Of a stretch of DNA of 64,000 bases, positions 36,501 through 49,600 are shown piece by piece; position 1 is the first letter of the stretch; every line of letters starts with the position of its first letter. Source of the stretch: Hetaerina americana. Taxonomy: Eukaryota > Arthropoda > Insecta > Odonata > Calopterygidae. Under the pieces are notes generated by a model that was not told where the DNA came from, made no database searches, and worked only from the letters and a program-made list of their open reading frames with translations. The stretch lies in contig JAKTNV010000004.1 of the NCBI GenBank assembly GCA_022747635.1, positions 17,360,969 through 17,424,968 on the forward strand, given 5' to 3'. The position numbers were made by a program, and so were the translations under genes.

Positions 36501-38884
36501 CCATCAATATTTGTTCAGTAATTCATAATACCAATGATACAAATATACTGCAATCTGGTGAATCTTCAAAAAACGTCTTAACTAGTTCTGCAGCTGGTAT
36601 CACTTAAGTTTATTGCCAGCTGCATTGGCATTAATTTAGAAAAATCAGGAAAAAATAAATTTTTCATTTAAATAAAATAAGTTGGTTTATTTTGTTAGCT
36701 ATACAAAGAGTCTGTCAAACAGGTTCAAGATTCCTGGGTTTACTTTTAGATGCCAATTTCAACTGAGAGGCACATGTTCATCATTTAGCCAATTAATTGG
36801 GTATATGTACACTGCTTCATTTTCAGATGCTTAAAGCAAACTGTTAATTAAGATCTGCTTATTACTAAGTATTTTGATGAACTTGGTCCATAACTCATAG
36901 TATGCCATCCTGTGCCTAAAGCATATGCTCTAAGAATTTTCTAGGTAAAAAAAGTAGTTTTCAGAACTTTCAGGAAAATCTCAGCACTCAAATTGTCAGC
37001 CTGTAATCAAATCTCTCAAGGTTGTGCCCCTACCATCCATGTACATATATTTTTGCACAATAGTACCAATCTGTAAAAAAGTAATTCAAACCATAGAAAT
37101 TGCACTATCCATTATTACTCAATAAAGGGAAAATGATTTGCATTCCTTTCCAATTAATTGGGAAAAGACTGCCAATGGGTCAAAAGATATGAGTATGAGA
37201 ATTTTTAATCTTAAGTCAACATATAAAAGATGTTAGCAGTATCACATCCCTGAAGAGCAGTGGGGAAACATTCCTATTAGGCAAATTGTATTCTTCTGTA
37301 AATGGTCATTTTAATGTTACCTACTATATCGCATTAGTTCTAGTATATTTAATGAATTGTACATGCATGTATTTTTCTTTCTTGTACTTTTCTTATGTCT
37401 CATGGAAATCTGGACATGAGATAATTCTTTTAATTATAGATTAGTAAAATTTTATCTTATCCTTAGTTAATTAATTTATGTCAGGGGCTCTGCTTGGAAT
37501 TTCAGGGGTAGGATTAATATCTATCACCATCCCCTCTGTGTTGGATCTTAATCTACTGTGTCACTTTTTATCTTCATTCATTGGACTTTTTTCCATTCCC
37601 ATTTTCTATAACATCTCTTCCTCCCCATCCATCTCAACCTCTCTACACTCTTCCTCTTCAGAAGGATGTGAAGTTGGGCCTTTGCTCCATTGTACTGGGC
37701 ACCACTTAAAAAGGCAAATGCATACTGGTATCATATTAAAAGATTTGCATATCCCTTATAATTAACCATAGTACACACACAAATAAGGTTTTGATATTGA
37801 TTGGCAGATCTTTCCTCCACAATAAACTCATATTACATTGCTGAAATGAAATATATCAATAGCATGGAATAATTTTTCACTGTATTGTAAGTTTAGAGGG
37901 TAAACCATGGCTTTAGCACTGTTACTTATATCTTAGCTGTTATCATGAGTAGAAGTATGCAAGATATTCCTGAATGCTAACTTGACAACAAGGAGAAACA
38001 GAAAAATTAACTGAAGTGCATTTGCTATCATTTTGTAAAAATAAAATATTTTTTATCTTAATTTCTTACAGCTCCTCTTCTGCAACTGAAGGCTGGTTCA
38101 AAAGTAATGGAAAAGCAGGTACTGCTTCGAGAACCAGGTGGCCCTGTTCTTACTGTTGTATATTATGAAATTGATCAAATGGTTCCAAAACTAACTGTAG
38201 GAGAACATGTGAGGTATGAAGCTTTTTAGCTACACTCCTTTTAAAATGATTAAGACTCCCACTTACATCTTGATAAAATATCCAAGTTTCCACCAAATCC
38301 CAGGGTAATTATATGATTTCATTTTAAACCAAATGTTGAACATTAATGTAATTGAGAGCTTTATTTACCTATATGAAAAAAAGACATTTTTTAAATGACT
38401 AAATGTTAGATCAAAATGGTTCCCCTTCCCATTCGGTGTACATAATATACTGAATCGGCAAATTTACTTCAGTAATCCAGCTTAGAAAGTGAACTGGAAA
38501 GACAGGTCCATAAGAAATATATCAGTAACTGTTGCGGCTCTTCTTTTACATCCTAGTGTTGCTTAGTGATAAGATAGCTCTTATCCATGACAAGTATATG
38601 CATAATCTCTAATGAGTTTTAACCAACACGAGCACATTATTCTTCCTCTACATCTTATGAAATGTCCTCCATCTTTGTCTTTACTTGAACATTTTTCAGT
38701 TCCCTGTTAAATTAATATTCCCTGTCATTACTTTAGGTGTGTATGTCGGTCTTTGGGAAAGAGAAGATATCAAGCATTCACAGTCAGGCCAGCAACACAG
38801 AAGGAGAAATCTAGTTTGGAGCGCCTCTCTTTTTTATCTCACCAAGCAGTTCAAGAAGCACTCATATCAGCTCCTGAGCCATAA
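27541..38884 (+). CDS. SPATA22: SPATA22, meiosis-specific MEIOB partner (7 exons, 345 aa)
   Basis: SPATA22 forms a complex with MEIOB and RPA on single-stranded DNA during meiotic recombination. Exons are 27541-27568, 27640-27709, 28633-29089, 29182-29250, 34168-34291, 38072-38213 and 38737-38884; phases agree throughout and the 345-aa total is close to the human 363 aa. The conserved C-terminal region is clear: SLRVLTGSVEKVTKWEKMW then LFEII (exon 5), LLREPGGPVLTVVYYEID (exon 6) and CVCRSLGKRRYQAFTVRPAT (exon 7), matching the family's LR..TASIESMK, LPCVFYEIDRELPRL and FQCVSVRPA blocks. The N-terminal half is low-complexity and poorly conserved, as in relatives; PYKVPFQRRQLAEPLY resembles the vertebrate PVPLFNQKKRNRQPL region. 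Introns 4 and 5 hold retroelements. The first two exons rest on phase and splice signals only. Confidence 0.85.
28633..29089 (+). CDS. SPATA22: SPATA22 exon 3 (variable N-terminal half)
   Basis: Largest exon, 152 codons after a TTTCTTTAG acceptor. Rich in P, S, N and Q with no catalytic motif. An in-frame ATG at 28637 could serve as start if the two upstream mini-exons are not used. Confidence 0.85.
29425..29560 (+). mobile_element. RTE-like LINE 3'-end scrap
   Basis: Contains GRMLDNLGRGRERIGF followed by a stop and TV, like the 3' ends at 4250 and 25080. Lies in SPATA22 intron 4. Confidence 0.5.
30400..31050 (+). mobile_element. RTE-like LINE 3' half with short-repeat insertion
   Basis: Decayed frame with EQFTYLGST-type, LWNIVPYGVET and EAFDIWACRKMEKVKW segments. 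An unclassified short repeat (30547-30596) interrupts it. Confidence 0.6.
30547..30596 (+). repeat. Unclassified short interspersed repeat, copy 3 (partial)
   Basis: Carries only the 5' half: TCCCGGTCAAGGCAAATGAT then TTTTACACTCTGAAATTGTT. Confidence 0.65.
31806..31897. repeat. 92-bp palindrome
   Basis: Arms of 34 bp (TGATGAGGGTAAAAAAGAAA... ending TTCCAC) are inverted with two mismatches around a 24-nt loop. TTTATTGTGGAAGTG at the inner end resembles PLE tails, so this may be another tail fold-back. Confidence 0.75.
31985..32150. mobile_element. Relic PLE tail fold-back with hammerhead-like motifs
   Basis: Inverted pair of the tail ...ATAAATCTGTGGAAAGGTGC. The right arm reads GTAC-CTGAAGA-T, then GGTT/AACT as helix II, GAA, and a five-base-pair helix III (ATGTA/TACGT). 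The same tail sequence ends the 17.1-18.7 kb pair (AAATCTGTGGAAA), which links it to PLEs. No protein remains. An 8-bp AACTGTTA on both sides may be the remnant of a target duplication. Confidence 0.65.
32579..32618 (-). ncRNA. Hammerhead-ribozyme-like motif, left arm of second pair
   Basis: Exact mirror image of 33648-33687. It lies at the outer 3' end of the minus-strand copy, just inside the duplicated tail. Confidence 0.7.
32921..33121 (-). pseudogene. PLE C-terminal protein fragment, left arm
   Basis: 66 codons from the PLE C-terminus downstream of GIY-YIG (SDFIPKILH, KEELEIRRTMKKHPLLNDIL). The nuclease itself is lost to 5' truncation. The mirrored copy is at about 33133-33345 on the plus strand. 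Confidence 0.75.
33648..33687 (+). ncRNA. Hammerhead-ribozyme-like motif, right arm of second pair
   Basis: Helix I GUAC/GUAC (33648-33651 with 33684-33687). Core CUGAGGA, where the variable fifth base is G. Five-base-pair helix II GACGC/GCGUC with a CGUA loop. GAA at 33674-33676. Helix III ACUAGU. Cleavage-site C at 33683. As in the first pair, one extra U (33659) lies between the core and helix II. All other conserved core bases are present. Confidence 0.75.
34168..34291 (+). CDS. SPATA22: SPATA22 exon 5 (start of conserved OB-like region)
   Basis: Reads QPFDPSKISLRVLTGSVEK and KWEKMWENKMEKPTHLFEII. It ends in phase 1 at G|GTAAGT, a strong donor. Confidence 0.85.
34930..35790 (-). pseudogene. 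Mariner transposase relic
   Basis: On the minus strand: FLVKCGKSYQEITEMLRAVHG and KKTSVFKWNKHF (first HTH), TDRQKTVQIIADELN (second HTH), then WIYHHDNAPEY and HPPYSPDLTPCDFILFPK (two of the three catalytic aspartates). Frameshifts and a deletion remove the first catalytic region. It is more decayed than the 14.5-kb mariner and of a different lineage. Confidence 0.82.
36120..37200 (+). mobile_element. Jockey-like LINE RT relic
   Basis: Broken frames show FLDFSKAFDYVDNKIL (RT motif with the KAFD aspartate) and, further on, NRFKIPGFTFRCQFQLRG-like sequence. No intact domain. Lies in SPATA22 intron 5. Confidence 0.6.
38072..38213 (+). CDS. SPATA22: SPATA22 exon 6
   Basis: Reads LLQLKAGSKVMEKQVLLREP and VLTVVYYEIDQMVPKLT. 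The YYEID..(V/L)P(K/R)L block is the best conserved part of the family. Confidence 0.88.
38737..38884 (+). CDS. SPATA22: SPATA22 exon 7 and stop
   Basis: Reads RCVCRSLGKRRYQAFTVRPA, then SLERLSFLSHQAVQEALI, and ends with TAA. F.(C/A).(S/T)VRPA is the terminal signature of SPATA22. Confidence 0.88.
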
Positions 38885-40335
38885 ACGTCTTGCAATTAAT
38901 ATGAGAATTATTTATTATGATATTGAACATATATTTGGGTAGTGGTAGTTAGAAAGGAATGGGCAGTGTGTCCATATTAATGCTAATAAATAGTGTTACT
39001 TATTTTCTACATTGATGTGTGTTGTTAATATCAATATGTTATTTTGCTCTTGCATTTGAGAAGATTCAAATATCTAATTTAACATATATTTCAGTTGTGA
39101 AAGTTGGAAAGGTATGCCTTGTGTTTCCATATTTATGCTACATAATATATACATGGTTACTTGTTTTTTACATTGATTTCTTGTGTGGTGAACATTGATG
39201 CGTTATCCTGTTCATAATAATGCTCCAAAATGCTTTGTAAAAATAATATGAAGCAAGCTCATTGGTTTTACAACATTATCTTTTACCTGTCATTGCATTT
39301 ATGTTACAACATGATTATTTGCTCTTCTATTGAATAAATGTTCTTTTTGAAACAAATTACACCAGTACATATTTCTTAATGTAATGGCAATAGCACCTGT
39401 CTAGATTCCAAATTCTGGAGAGTTCGTAGGCTGCCATGCCACATTTCTTTGATTCATAATTTGACTTGATTTCATTGATAGTGATAGCAACATGGACATA
39501 TTCATAATATTCCTTCCAAATTGGAAATACTGGCCCTGAAATAAGAAAAAGGATGTTTTTGCTCCCAAGGAAAATTAATACATAAATTACTGCTTACATG
39601 TATTATTTCATTCAGGCATATAATTTATCTGGCGTGATAAAAATTCAATAGAAACCAAATAATGGCGGAGAAGTTTTTTCACTGCATTCTAATACCTCAG
39701 CATTATCTCAAGGTAAATTCACTGAATCAGAGATTGACATGTTCAGATCCCTTCATGATTAAAATGGTGATAAGTGCCAAATCTGAAGTAAATATGTATA
39801 TTGAATATACATAGCATATGACTATCCACATTGCCTTTGACATCAGTACAATTCATATACATGCTGTATTAATCCAAAAATAGTCCTGTACCTAATTTAT
39901 GAAGCCCATTTTACTAAATTCACTAATTTTTAGGACATGAAAATATCCTTCTCTTATAATTTATGCCAGCATTTTCTCCACAAAGAGAGTAGAATTAATT
40001 CAAAATAAAATAGTCATTACAGCTCCATCTTAGTACTGTCATCTATTGGATCAAAATATTTGCTCTATTGATATCTGTTTTTGGGAATAAGGTTGATAGA
40101 GACCACTCTCTAAATTTTATTGAATTGCTGCAAGGAATTTACTGATCGATTTTCACACTTAGTATTTTTTCTGGGTAGACTGATTTGGCAATGTATTCTT
40201 TTTTAATATACAGAGTCATATTTTTCATACCTATTTCAATTAAAGTGCCTATATATTTGCCACACAAAAGTTGTTAAGTTCATATCATGGCAATCAATAC
40301 AAATCCAGGTATGTCCATATTATGGCAAGGTGCTC
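38885..40335. other. Convergent intergenic region SPATA22 / K2P channel
   Basis: About 1.45 kb of AT-rich DNA between two genes that end towards each other. AATAAATAG-type poly(A) candidates follow the SPATA22 stop (about 38987). No coding segment or recognised repeat was seen. Confidence 0.6.
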
Positions 40336-40626
40336 TTATTGAAACAGCTGATTAAAACATGGCTCTCTTAGTGTATCCTGAGGGTCATCTCTTTCATTGC
40401 CAAACTCTTCCTCTTCTAAATATTTATCACCAATTGTCCTCAAAGTATGAATGTAAGGAGCCCACTTCTTTTGAATCAAGGAGATGGAAGATGCAACTAA
40501 TATGATCCCAGCCAGAATGTATAAGCAACAAGGTGTTAATGACCATGGATGATCAATCCATGCATCCAGAGGGATAACTTTTGATTCAGGAGCTCTAGTC
40601 CAAGAAGTCTGGGCTGAATTCCAAAC
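40336..40626 (-). CDS. K2P channel last exon: M4 and C-terminal tail
   Basis: Reads VWNSAQTSWTRAPESKVIPL, M4, then IQKKWAPYIHTLRTIGDKY, an acidic stretch and LREPCFNQLFQ before TAA. It has no internal start, so it is not obvious in an ORF scan. The length is 96 codons plus stop. Confidence 0.88.
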   Translation of the reverse strand, partial: VWNSAQTSWTRAPESKVIPLDAWIDHPWSLTPCCLYILAGIILVASSISLIQKKWAPYIHTLRTIGDKYLEEEEFGNERDDPQDTLREPCFNQLFQ

Positions 40627-43600
40627 CTATGTAGATAAAAGAAAATCTCATGGTTAAGTAAAATCCAATTTATAAAAATAAGATAATACACAATAATATC
40701 AAATATAACTTCAAATAATAATGTGATACCACTGCCAAATCACACATTCATAAATTAAAATTCATTTTATTGTAATATAATTTGCACAAAATCTATTTTT
40801 TTTGCACCAACCTTTATAAAGTATATGTCACAGAGCCCTCGGTAAATCATTTTTCATAAAAACTAGACACTAAAGACATCACAAAATTATTTGTTACATG
40901 TATGACTATTGTACAGCTTTTCTTAGTAAATATTGGCTTACCAATAGTGGTTCATATTGATTACATTTTATTTAATGCATAATGATTTATTCATTTAAGC
41001 ATTAGTTCGAACACAGCTCATTTTTGGCCTTTCCATTGGACTATGAACAATCTTAATAATAGATACAATTACAAACACCCAAGCCCTAGGTAGAGATAAA
41101 TCCACCCAGGTGAGAATCGAACCCATAACCTTTGGATTGGCAGACGAGAACATTACCCTGCTGCCACCGGGGCCAATCATGATTGATAAAACTATAATTG
41201 TCTATATTTAATTGAATTTATTATCTTGAAATGACACAAGGATATGCAAAAAATACTGAAGCCTTTGGTGGAAGAAAACCCATGTAGGAAGGAATATTGG
41301 ACCTACACCTGTGGAATATTTGATAAGGGCACTACCCTACTGCCACATAGGAATCAACGCATTTATTTTCCACAAAGCTTCTGGCATGGTCACCCAACTT
41401 GTTTGTCAGATTCTTTCGATGAGCTTAGCAGGATTGAAGTGCATTGAGTAGGAGCAGCGCCTACGGGAGGCTCCTGGAAATAGAATCTGTGCCATTAAGG
41501 TTAGGGCTCAAAGAGGTTTTTGGGCCAAGAAAGAGAATGGAGGAAAAAGGTTAGCACTGATTGATGAGTGTATTTTTGAAGTCATATACCTCCCGTGGCA
41601 ATTCACTTTTAGTCAGGCATTTACTTTACCCTAACATTCAAACATTGGTAAACCAACTTCCCAAGTAGTTAATTTTTTTTAATCAATGTAAAATTCATTT
41701 GCACTATTTTAAAATATAATTTATTAAATAATCGATAACAGTATTAATAAAATCTGAGCTTCATTGTATAGGTTCTAAATAAAAGAAGATCACACAGCAA
41801 ACCAAAATCAAGTTGAAAAAATACTCTAATGCTCGACTAAGAAATTAATGCAGAGTTGAATGCTTAGTTTTTTCTGGCTTCATTGAAAAATGTATCAATA
41901 TTCTTCCACAACTTAATCAAAGCTTCTATATTTATCATTCTGACTTAATAAAGTTTCAATGATCAAAATTCAGCATGAAAAACTTGGGAGGATGTTTATG
42001 TTGCTACACATTATTTAACTAGTACAATGTGCGAGGGCTGACCAGATAGTAACTTGCATTTTGGCCTAGCATGTCAGTGAGTGGGGTTATAGCCATCATC
42101 TTGGTGTCTAAACGTCCCTACACTCAGTACGCATCCTGCTGTGGTAGTGTGCAGACTGGTGCTTTTACTTTGCTCACTGCTTTGTGGTTTTGCTTTACTT
42201 TGTGGTTTTTTGCTTGTTAAAACATGATCACAGATCGCACTTCACAACTCGCGGGATTTTCAATTGCAGCACACATTTAACAGTTTGCAGTGAGCAAGTT
42301 AAAAGTACCACAGTCTGCACACCACCAAAGCAGGATGCAAACTGAGTGTAGGAACGTTTAAACACCAAGATGGTGGTTCTTACCCTGCCTACTACCACGC
42401 TAGGCCAAAATGTAAGTTACTTTCTTGAGAGCCCTCGTATATACTCTTGCATAACTTAGGAAAATTCATTTCCCAACTATTTACATACTGCACTTGTTTA
42501 TACTACTAAAATCCCTTTTAGGTTTTGTAGGTAAGGTTAAGGCATTCTGTGAGGAGAGCAAAATCTAATGAAAATTTTGGAGCTGGACAAGGGAGGGGGA
42601 AACCTCTCCAACGAGTTTTCAGAACCTTATTATCACTGGAGTTTATTGCAAAATATACATTTTTAAGAGCAAGGACAAATAGGTAAATCATAGATTTAAG
42701 AATATTTCATTACTCTATGGTGTAAAATCAAGACAAGTATTTTCTTTAAGAAGCAGTCTCCAAGCACTCACCCAGTGTTATACGGTAAGTACCATGTTTG
42801 TTTGATTATTCAAACTTTGTACATTTGAATCTCACTTCAAGAAGAGATGTCATGCAGTACTAAACATTTTTCATAGGAGTTAAGTTTATGTGGAAAGATG
42901 ACCTTGGACATCAGAATATCTTAAAATTCCATTGAGGTAATTGCTTTTGCTACTACCAATCTAAAAGGCAAAACTTTCTGATGATATTAATTTGTTCCAT
43001 TTTGTGTAAATAGAACTTGAAATATGTAATGAATTTACCTTATGGGAATATCCGGGGACAAGATCACCAAATCCGACTGTAGAGATCAACATAAAGCAAA
43101 AGAAAACCCCATCAAGAAATGGCCATCCTTGCCATGATGCAAAAATGGCTCCTCCTACACAGATGTAAGTTCCAAGAACACCAAAAATGATCCATGTTGG
43201 TAAATGCACTTGCTTTGGTTTAGTAAGATCCATGGGGATAGCTGCCAAAGATGGTGTAGAGCATAAATTCCTACAAAGAAAATATTCTTCAATTCAAGTA
43301 CAGAGGTATTTTTATTTGGTTAAATATCAATGATGTATTTCAAATAATTCTGTTTTTTGAGGCAATGCATGTGGCATGGGAAAAACCACATTTTCCACAA
43401 CAAACCCAGAGAGTAAGTCTGGAAGAGATATACCACATAACAAGGGGAATCCCACTGCTTAAAGGTAGAAATTAGTAAAACAAACAGATATGAAGATAGA
43501 GAGATGCAGTTTACAGAATATTGCTCGGCACATCAGGAAAGCCTCATAAAAAGCGAGACTTCATTAAATCACCAGTAGGTCTTGTGGGTTTATACCACAA

Positions 43601-46600
43601 GAGTCTCCAATTTTATTTTAGCCTATAAGATTACATCAGTGAAGACATAAAAATCATCTGAGAAAGCCGTTTCTCCAGATAGATTCTAATGCTCACAAGT
43701 ATTGTATGAGTCAATGTTAAGTACGTATTCACAACAGAAAGGACATCAATGTAAGGGAGCCTAGGCTCAACTTAAAAATTCCAGGATTTCTTCAATTTTA
43801 TAAACTGAGTGTGAGTCAAGTTAAAGCCACAAAGGTGTGCTATCATTCCGAAGCACCATGGCACTGTCTTGTTAATTTACAAAAGTAATATTCATGGTTT
43901 AAGATTGCCTCACAGTGTGCATTAAAATTACATTCGTTACTTAAAACAATACTGTGCAGCAATAGTTTAACCTTGGTGACTCCACTGACAGCATGCACCC
44001 TAGAGGAAGTGGTATTTGCTTTTTAGTGTGAAGAGATAAACCCAATCCAAATTTATTAACAAATACAAGTTCAGTAAGGTGATGAACATTTGTCATTCCA
44101 GTAGGTTTATGTGTGGGCTATGTTCTTAAACAGTATTTGCATACTTTTTTATGCATACACTCATATTAAGAGTGGAGAGATGAAAAATTGATTGATTGCA
44201 TTACTTGGACTGGTGTGGGAGGGTGAAAAGCATTCATAAATGACCCAACTTGATGGTTTAACTTTGCTAATTTTTGCATACCTATCTTGATGACTTCAAA
44301 ACTCTTAATTTCAGACCAAGTCCAGCCCAGTGAAAACCTACCGAATAAACACAGACATGGGAAAACACACAATGACAATTTCAGCATAATTAGTTATGCT
44401 GATGATATGTGTATAATCTTATATTAACTAGTGATAATATTTTAATGTTGTCTTCCACAACGATAACAGGTGTTGGGATGCAGCTCCATGAACCCTTAAA
44501 TGCTCTAATCCATTCTTTATTTCAATATGTGTGATTAGTTAATACAGGCATTCAAATATAAAAATCATTTGTCTTGACCTGGATGATTTTTATTGCAAAT
44601 GTGATTTTGAATGATTAATAATGAATGTTTTGATTTTGATGGGGTAATGATTTTTACGCTGTGAAATTCTGGCATTTTGGTGTGCATCAACAGATGACTG
44701 CATTGAAGTAACTCTTGCAGTATCTCACGCAGTTCTTTGAATTCAAAATTAGTTATTTAGATGGCCTGATGATACTAATTAAAATTACAAAAGTTGACAC
44801 TGCAAGGGTTGAGACAGGGCAATCTAGTGACACCATTGGCACTCTTTCAAATCCTCAATCCAAAACTGTAGTATTATGGCGTTCATGAACTAAAATTCGA
44901 AAACTTTGAACTAAAATTCATGGCCCCTTATTTAAAAAACTACAAACAAATGGTAGAAGTAAATTACTGTTAGTCACAATTCTGGCAAGTAAATAATAGT
45001 GTGCCCCAGAGGTTTATATTTGGTCATCTTTTATTTCTGCAGAAGATCAATGAGTTACCAAGTAACATACCTGCTGATTGTATCATGTATGTTGATGATA
45101 CTACTTATAGAAATAAATTGTAAATCCTGAACAGGCACACGAAGAACTAAAAGATATGCAACAACAAGCTAGTGACTGGTTCTCAGCTAATAAACTATTT
45201 TCAAATTGTGAAAAAACACAATATCTTCTTTGGGACGTTAGAAGTGCTGGTAAAGGTCAAAGCTCTGTCAAGGTCCTAGGATTTTTTATTGATTAATCTT
45301 TCCTGGAAAATTCGTGCATGTGCAATCTAAAAAAAAACTTTCCAAGAATCTCTATTTAATCAGGAGACTTAAAAACTGTGTTCCTGAGGGAAATTTGTGA
45401 CTTGCCTATTTTGCCTTTTTCCAAAGTTATGGCGTAAGGTTTTGGGGACATGAAAGTGATGTAAAAGCTTTACTTATTTTATAAATGAAAGCAGCTAGGA
45501 TTATACCCAGCTCTGGACATCATAATCACTGTTGTTCACTATTTGTCAGGCTAAGAGTGATGACTGTCTTTAGCATATACATTTACCAGTGTTTAATTCA
45601 TGCGAAAGATAATGTAAATAACTATGTATTAAGAGACAATATACACAGCCATAATACAAGTTTAAGAAATATGTCAGACATTACCCAATGCAGATTGTCA
45701 AAAACCTTCAACCAGTTTGATAACTTTGCCTTTAAATTCTAAAACGAACTTCCCCATACTGCATGACAGACTAGCTATAACAGGTTTAAAAACATAATTG
45801 AGGATTGGTTGATTTCAAACCCCTTGTATTCTTTTAGCGAATATTTTGAACTGGACTTCTCAAGAGTAAAATTATAATGCAAGTGGATCTCTTCACCATG
45901 GTAATGAATGCATATATTTAATGTTTTTCTTTGACAACATCTATAGTTATAAGTGCTGCTCTTTGATGAATAAAGATTATTGATTGATTGATTACACTAT
46001 TTGAAGACAAAATCATCAGGGTAAGTTATGAGGAACTACTTTTGAACAAACCATTTACATTAATATCAAATTGCAGCAGCAATCTGAAATAACACAATTG
46101 CAAGTTGGGTTCAACTGGATAGATTAAAGTTCAGGAGATTAAGAAGCAGTGCGGAAAGGGAGAATTGGTGGGAATCAGAGTGAGAACCACACAGAGAACT
46201 CAGTTCCTTTGAATAAAAAAAATAAAATGATCCACCAAAATAATCATTCAGAATGAAATTTCCGTTTTTTTAAGTGTAAAATATAGTATTTCCTCTCCTT
46301 TTCACCTTAGCAATGCATATTATTTACTATTTTAACCATCCTCCTTTAAAGCTAATCCACTTAAATTAAAGCAGACATATGTGTAGATCGTGTGAAGATG
46401 TTTTTTCACCCTGAAATATGTATTAGTTTTTTGATACTACAAAAAATGAGTGAAAGTGAATATCTCTAATTTAATTGATTGAAACTCTTACCTCTAGTAG
46501 AATTTCACATTGCTGATAAACGCAATTGACAGTTTTGCATGACACTGTTATTAGGGAGCTGTGGAACTTTATACATTCAGAATGAATTGCCCATCAATAT

Positions 46601-49600
46601 ACATACTTGCCATTTCATACCTGTCACTTCCTGCTAGAGGACTTGAATCTTGGTCATATTTCAAACAGTGGCCTCTAGTTGTTGAACATTTGGCTGGTAT
46701 AGGTGCTGGTGGTTGCAAAGAAGGGGAAGTAGCCCAAATATATTTTGTCTCAGCCGGAGCATGCTGTAAACAGTGCGGTGACTGGGTCACATCCTTACCT
46801 ATTAGAGGAGTTCTGGATGGTGTAGCATGGTGCTCAGAATGCCTATATTTAGATGAAATTATGTTTTTAGATTTCCCAATGATAAGAATTGAGGCATGTA
46901 AAAGCTTAAAAAGGTATATAAAGTGATTTATCATGAATGATTCCTACCACTCCTTTGCACTGTGACAGGTGTCTTGGTCATTATTTCTCTCCTCTATTAA
47001 AGTTTCTGCATGTGATTTACTATAGGAGTCTTTCACTGGTTTCCTCATTTCATCTAAGTAAATATCTTCCTCAATACTTGCTTCTGATGAATCTCCTGTT
47101 TCCACACTCAACTTCTTATTGGCATTATTTGAGGTGGTCTGTTCCAGAATACACTTTTCACATTCAACTAAAAGTGAATGCCTTTCTGAACCTGTAGATC
47201 TTGCCAGATTTTGGCCAAGGTCATTTAGGGTTAAGTTCATAGTTTTGAGCATGATTGAGTTAGACTTCACTGTTGGCTCAGTATTTTCTTTATGTCTATG
47301 TCCCATGCTCAAATGCTCCCTAGAATATGGGAACTGGAAACAAAAATTATATCAGACAGAGAAAAAGCCATACTAGAGAAATTAAGAGTGTACAAATTAA
47401 AAAGCTTATTCCCCAGTAGAAGAGGGAAGCTTTCACTCTTTGGTTTAGAAAGATATTTGTTATTTTTCATTTAATAACGCATAAATTCATTTCTATGTCA
47501 TATTTTATCATGATGTAGTAACATATAAGCAGTATGTAATTCATAAAAGTTATATGTTCATGGAGCTTTCTTCCAAGTGACTGAGTGAGGAGCAGCAAAG
47601 TAAAGAAGATTTGAAGCAATCAGATTGAGAAACTATCTTTCACTAATTTCAATAATTTCTTTCATACCACTCTACTCTTGCATACATATGTAGAATCAAA
47701 GAATTCTTTTACCTCTGTCCCATTCATACATGCTCTTCCGTTCCTGAGAGTTCTTAGGTTCCTCATCTTGATTCTCCCCAATCATCATATTCCCCTTTAA
47801 CAATCTTGGTCTATCCCCTCCAATTTTTCCATTTACGTTGATATATACCTGTCTGTTTAGTGAGTTGACTCTCATCCATTTTCTCAATGTGACAAAAATT
47901 AGCAAAGCACCCTTTGTTCACATATGTCTATTATCAGGACACCTAGTCAACATTTTTTTTATAAAAAGGAGTATTCCCAAGTATGGGCCCAGACTACCCT
48001 TGCCTATGTAACTATTTCTAAACTTGTTCATGGATCAGATGCTAAAGATATGGGCAACAGAGGAAGAATCTGGATGGGCAATGATAGGCAGAGGAGTGAG
48101 GCAGGATTGCCTCTTATTGCCAGTACTTTTAAACATATATGCCAAAGAAATGCTAAGGGTAGCTTTTAGAGAGCTTGAGCTGAGACTAAAAGTTGGCAAC
48201 CATATGATTAACACTAGGTTTCATTATGTCTTATTAAACTGAAGATTAAGTTTTACCTGTAGTATAGGCAAAAACTCAGTTTTATGACCACTAGTTAAGT
48301 TCAAAACCAACAATTAATCAATGATAAAAAGAGAGCTGCTATGGTTAGAATGTTACCGATTACTAATGAACAGTTTTAATTGTTTATAAAATCAGAGTTT
48401 TTGGTACTCTTTACTTTGTCCTTCATATTTACTAATGATTGAATTCAATGAGACATTTTAAAACCAGGCCTAAGATAGTAAGGTAGCGGTTGATGAAGTA
48501 CTAGTGAGTCAGACATCCACAGGATTGCAGTTATGATTGAGTGCTTTACAGGAACAATGGAAAAGTTATGGGATGAAGATTAACCTGGGAATCAAAAATA
48601 ATGGGATCCTCCAGAAGTAGGAAAGTTAAGTCAAATGTTAAGGTAGGGGGAAATAAACTAGATCAGGTAGAGCAGTTCATGTATTTGGAGAGCATTTTAG
48701 AGGAAAAGGGTCATTATAATGGGTGTATAAAAAAAAGAATTGTTTTAGCAAAAGATGCATGTGAAAAAACAACAGATGATGATAGATAAGCTGAGTAAAT
48801 ATTTGAAGAAAAGATAAGTAAATACTTGAATATGGAGTATAATGCTTTATGAATGTGAAAATTGGTTTTTGAGGCAAGAGGTAGAGCATAAACTGGAGGC
48901 TTTCAATATGAGCATTTGGCTGAGAATGAAGAAAATAAGTTGGACCAAGAAGAAGTTACTGGGTTAAATCTGAAAAAGACAGGACAGGATTAGTGGAGGA
49001 AATATTGAAACATAATGGTATGTTGAAGGTGGTGACAGAAGGGAGTACATTCAGAAAGTGAGGTAGATGAAGGGAGGTAGTGGGCTTTTTAGGCAGCATG
49101 AAGGCAGGCAAAAGTTACAAAGAAATAGGATTCTATATTTTCCTTTTATCCTACCTATATCACTTTGCATTTTTTGGCTTGTGCTATTTGTATTCTTTCC
49201 ATACTTTTTTCATGATATTTTTTTGCTTTATTTTTTCATTCTCTGCGCTTCCTTGACTTTTGTTGATATACCTCTTTCTTCAGAGGATATTTTCAGTTCT
49301 TCAGTTCCTGCATAACTCAGTGTCTCTAAGGTATTAAAACTCTTGTATTATTATGTTTTATTCTCCAGGGTGTCATATGGGCTAGTATTCTGTGTGTCAT
49401 CTGTGTGCATGTCGCACAGTGTTATCTTAATTAAAAAAGTTATTAGATGTGTACTTGGTGCTACTTATTGGGCACCATGAAGGCCCTTATTAAAAAATTA
49501 AATTTTCTTACCATTATATTACCATCTATGCACATATTTATCATGTCTGTCTTCATAAAAAATACTATCCATCTCTTTCATGCAAATAGCCATATTCACT

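Noticed and set aside
37478..37765. 95-codon ORF as an additional SPATA22 exon
   Set aside because: Exons 5 and 6 join in phase without it and it has no similarity to the family.
46561..47376. Plus-strand ORFs of 85-121 codons
   Set aside because: They lie antisense to the two K2P loop exons, which have matching splice signals and phases on the minus strand.
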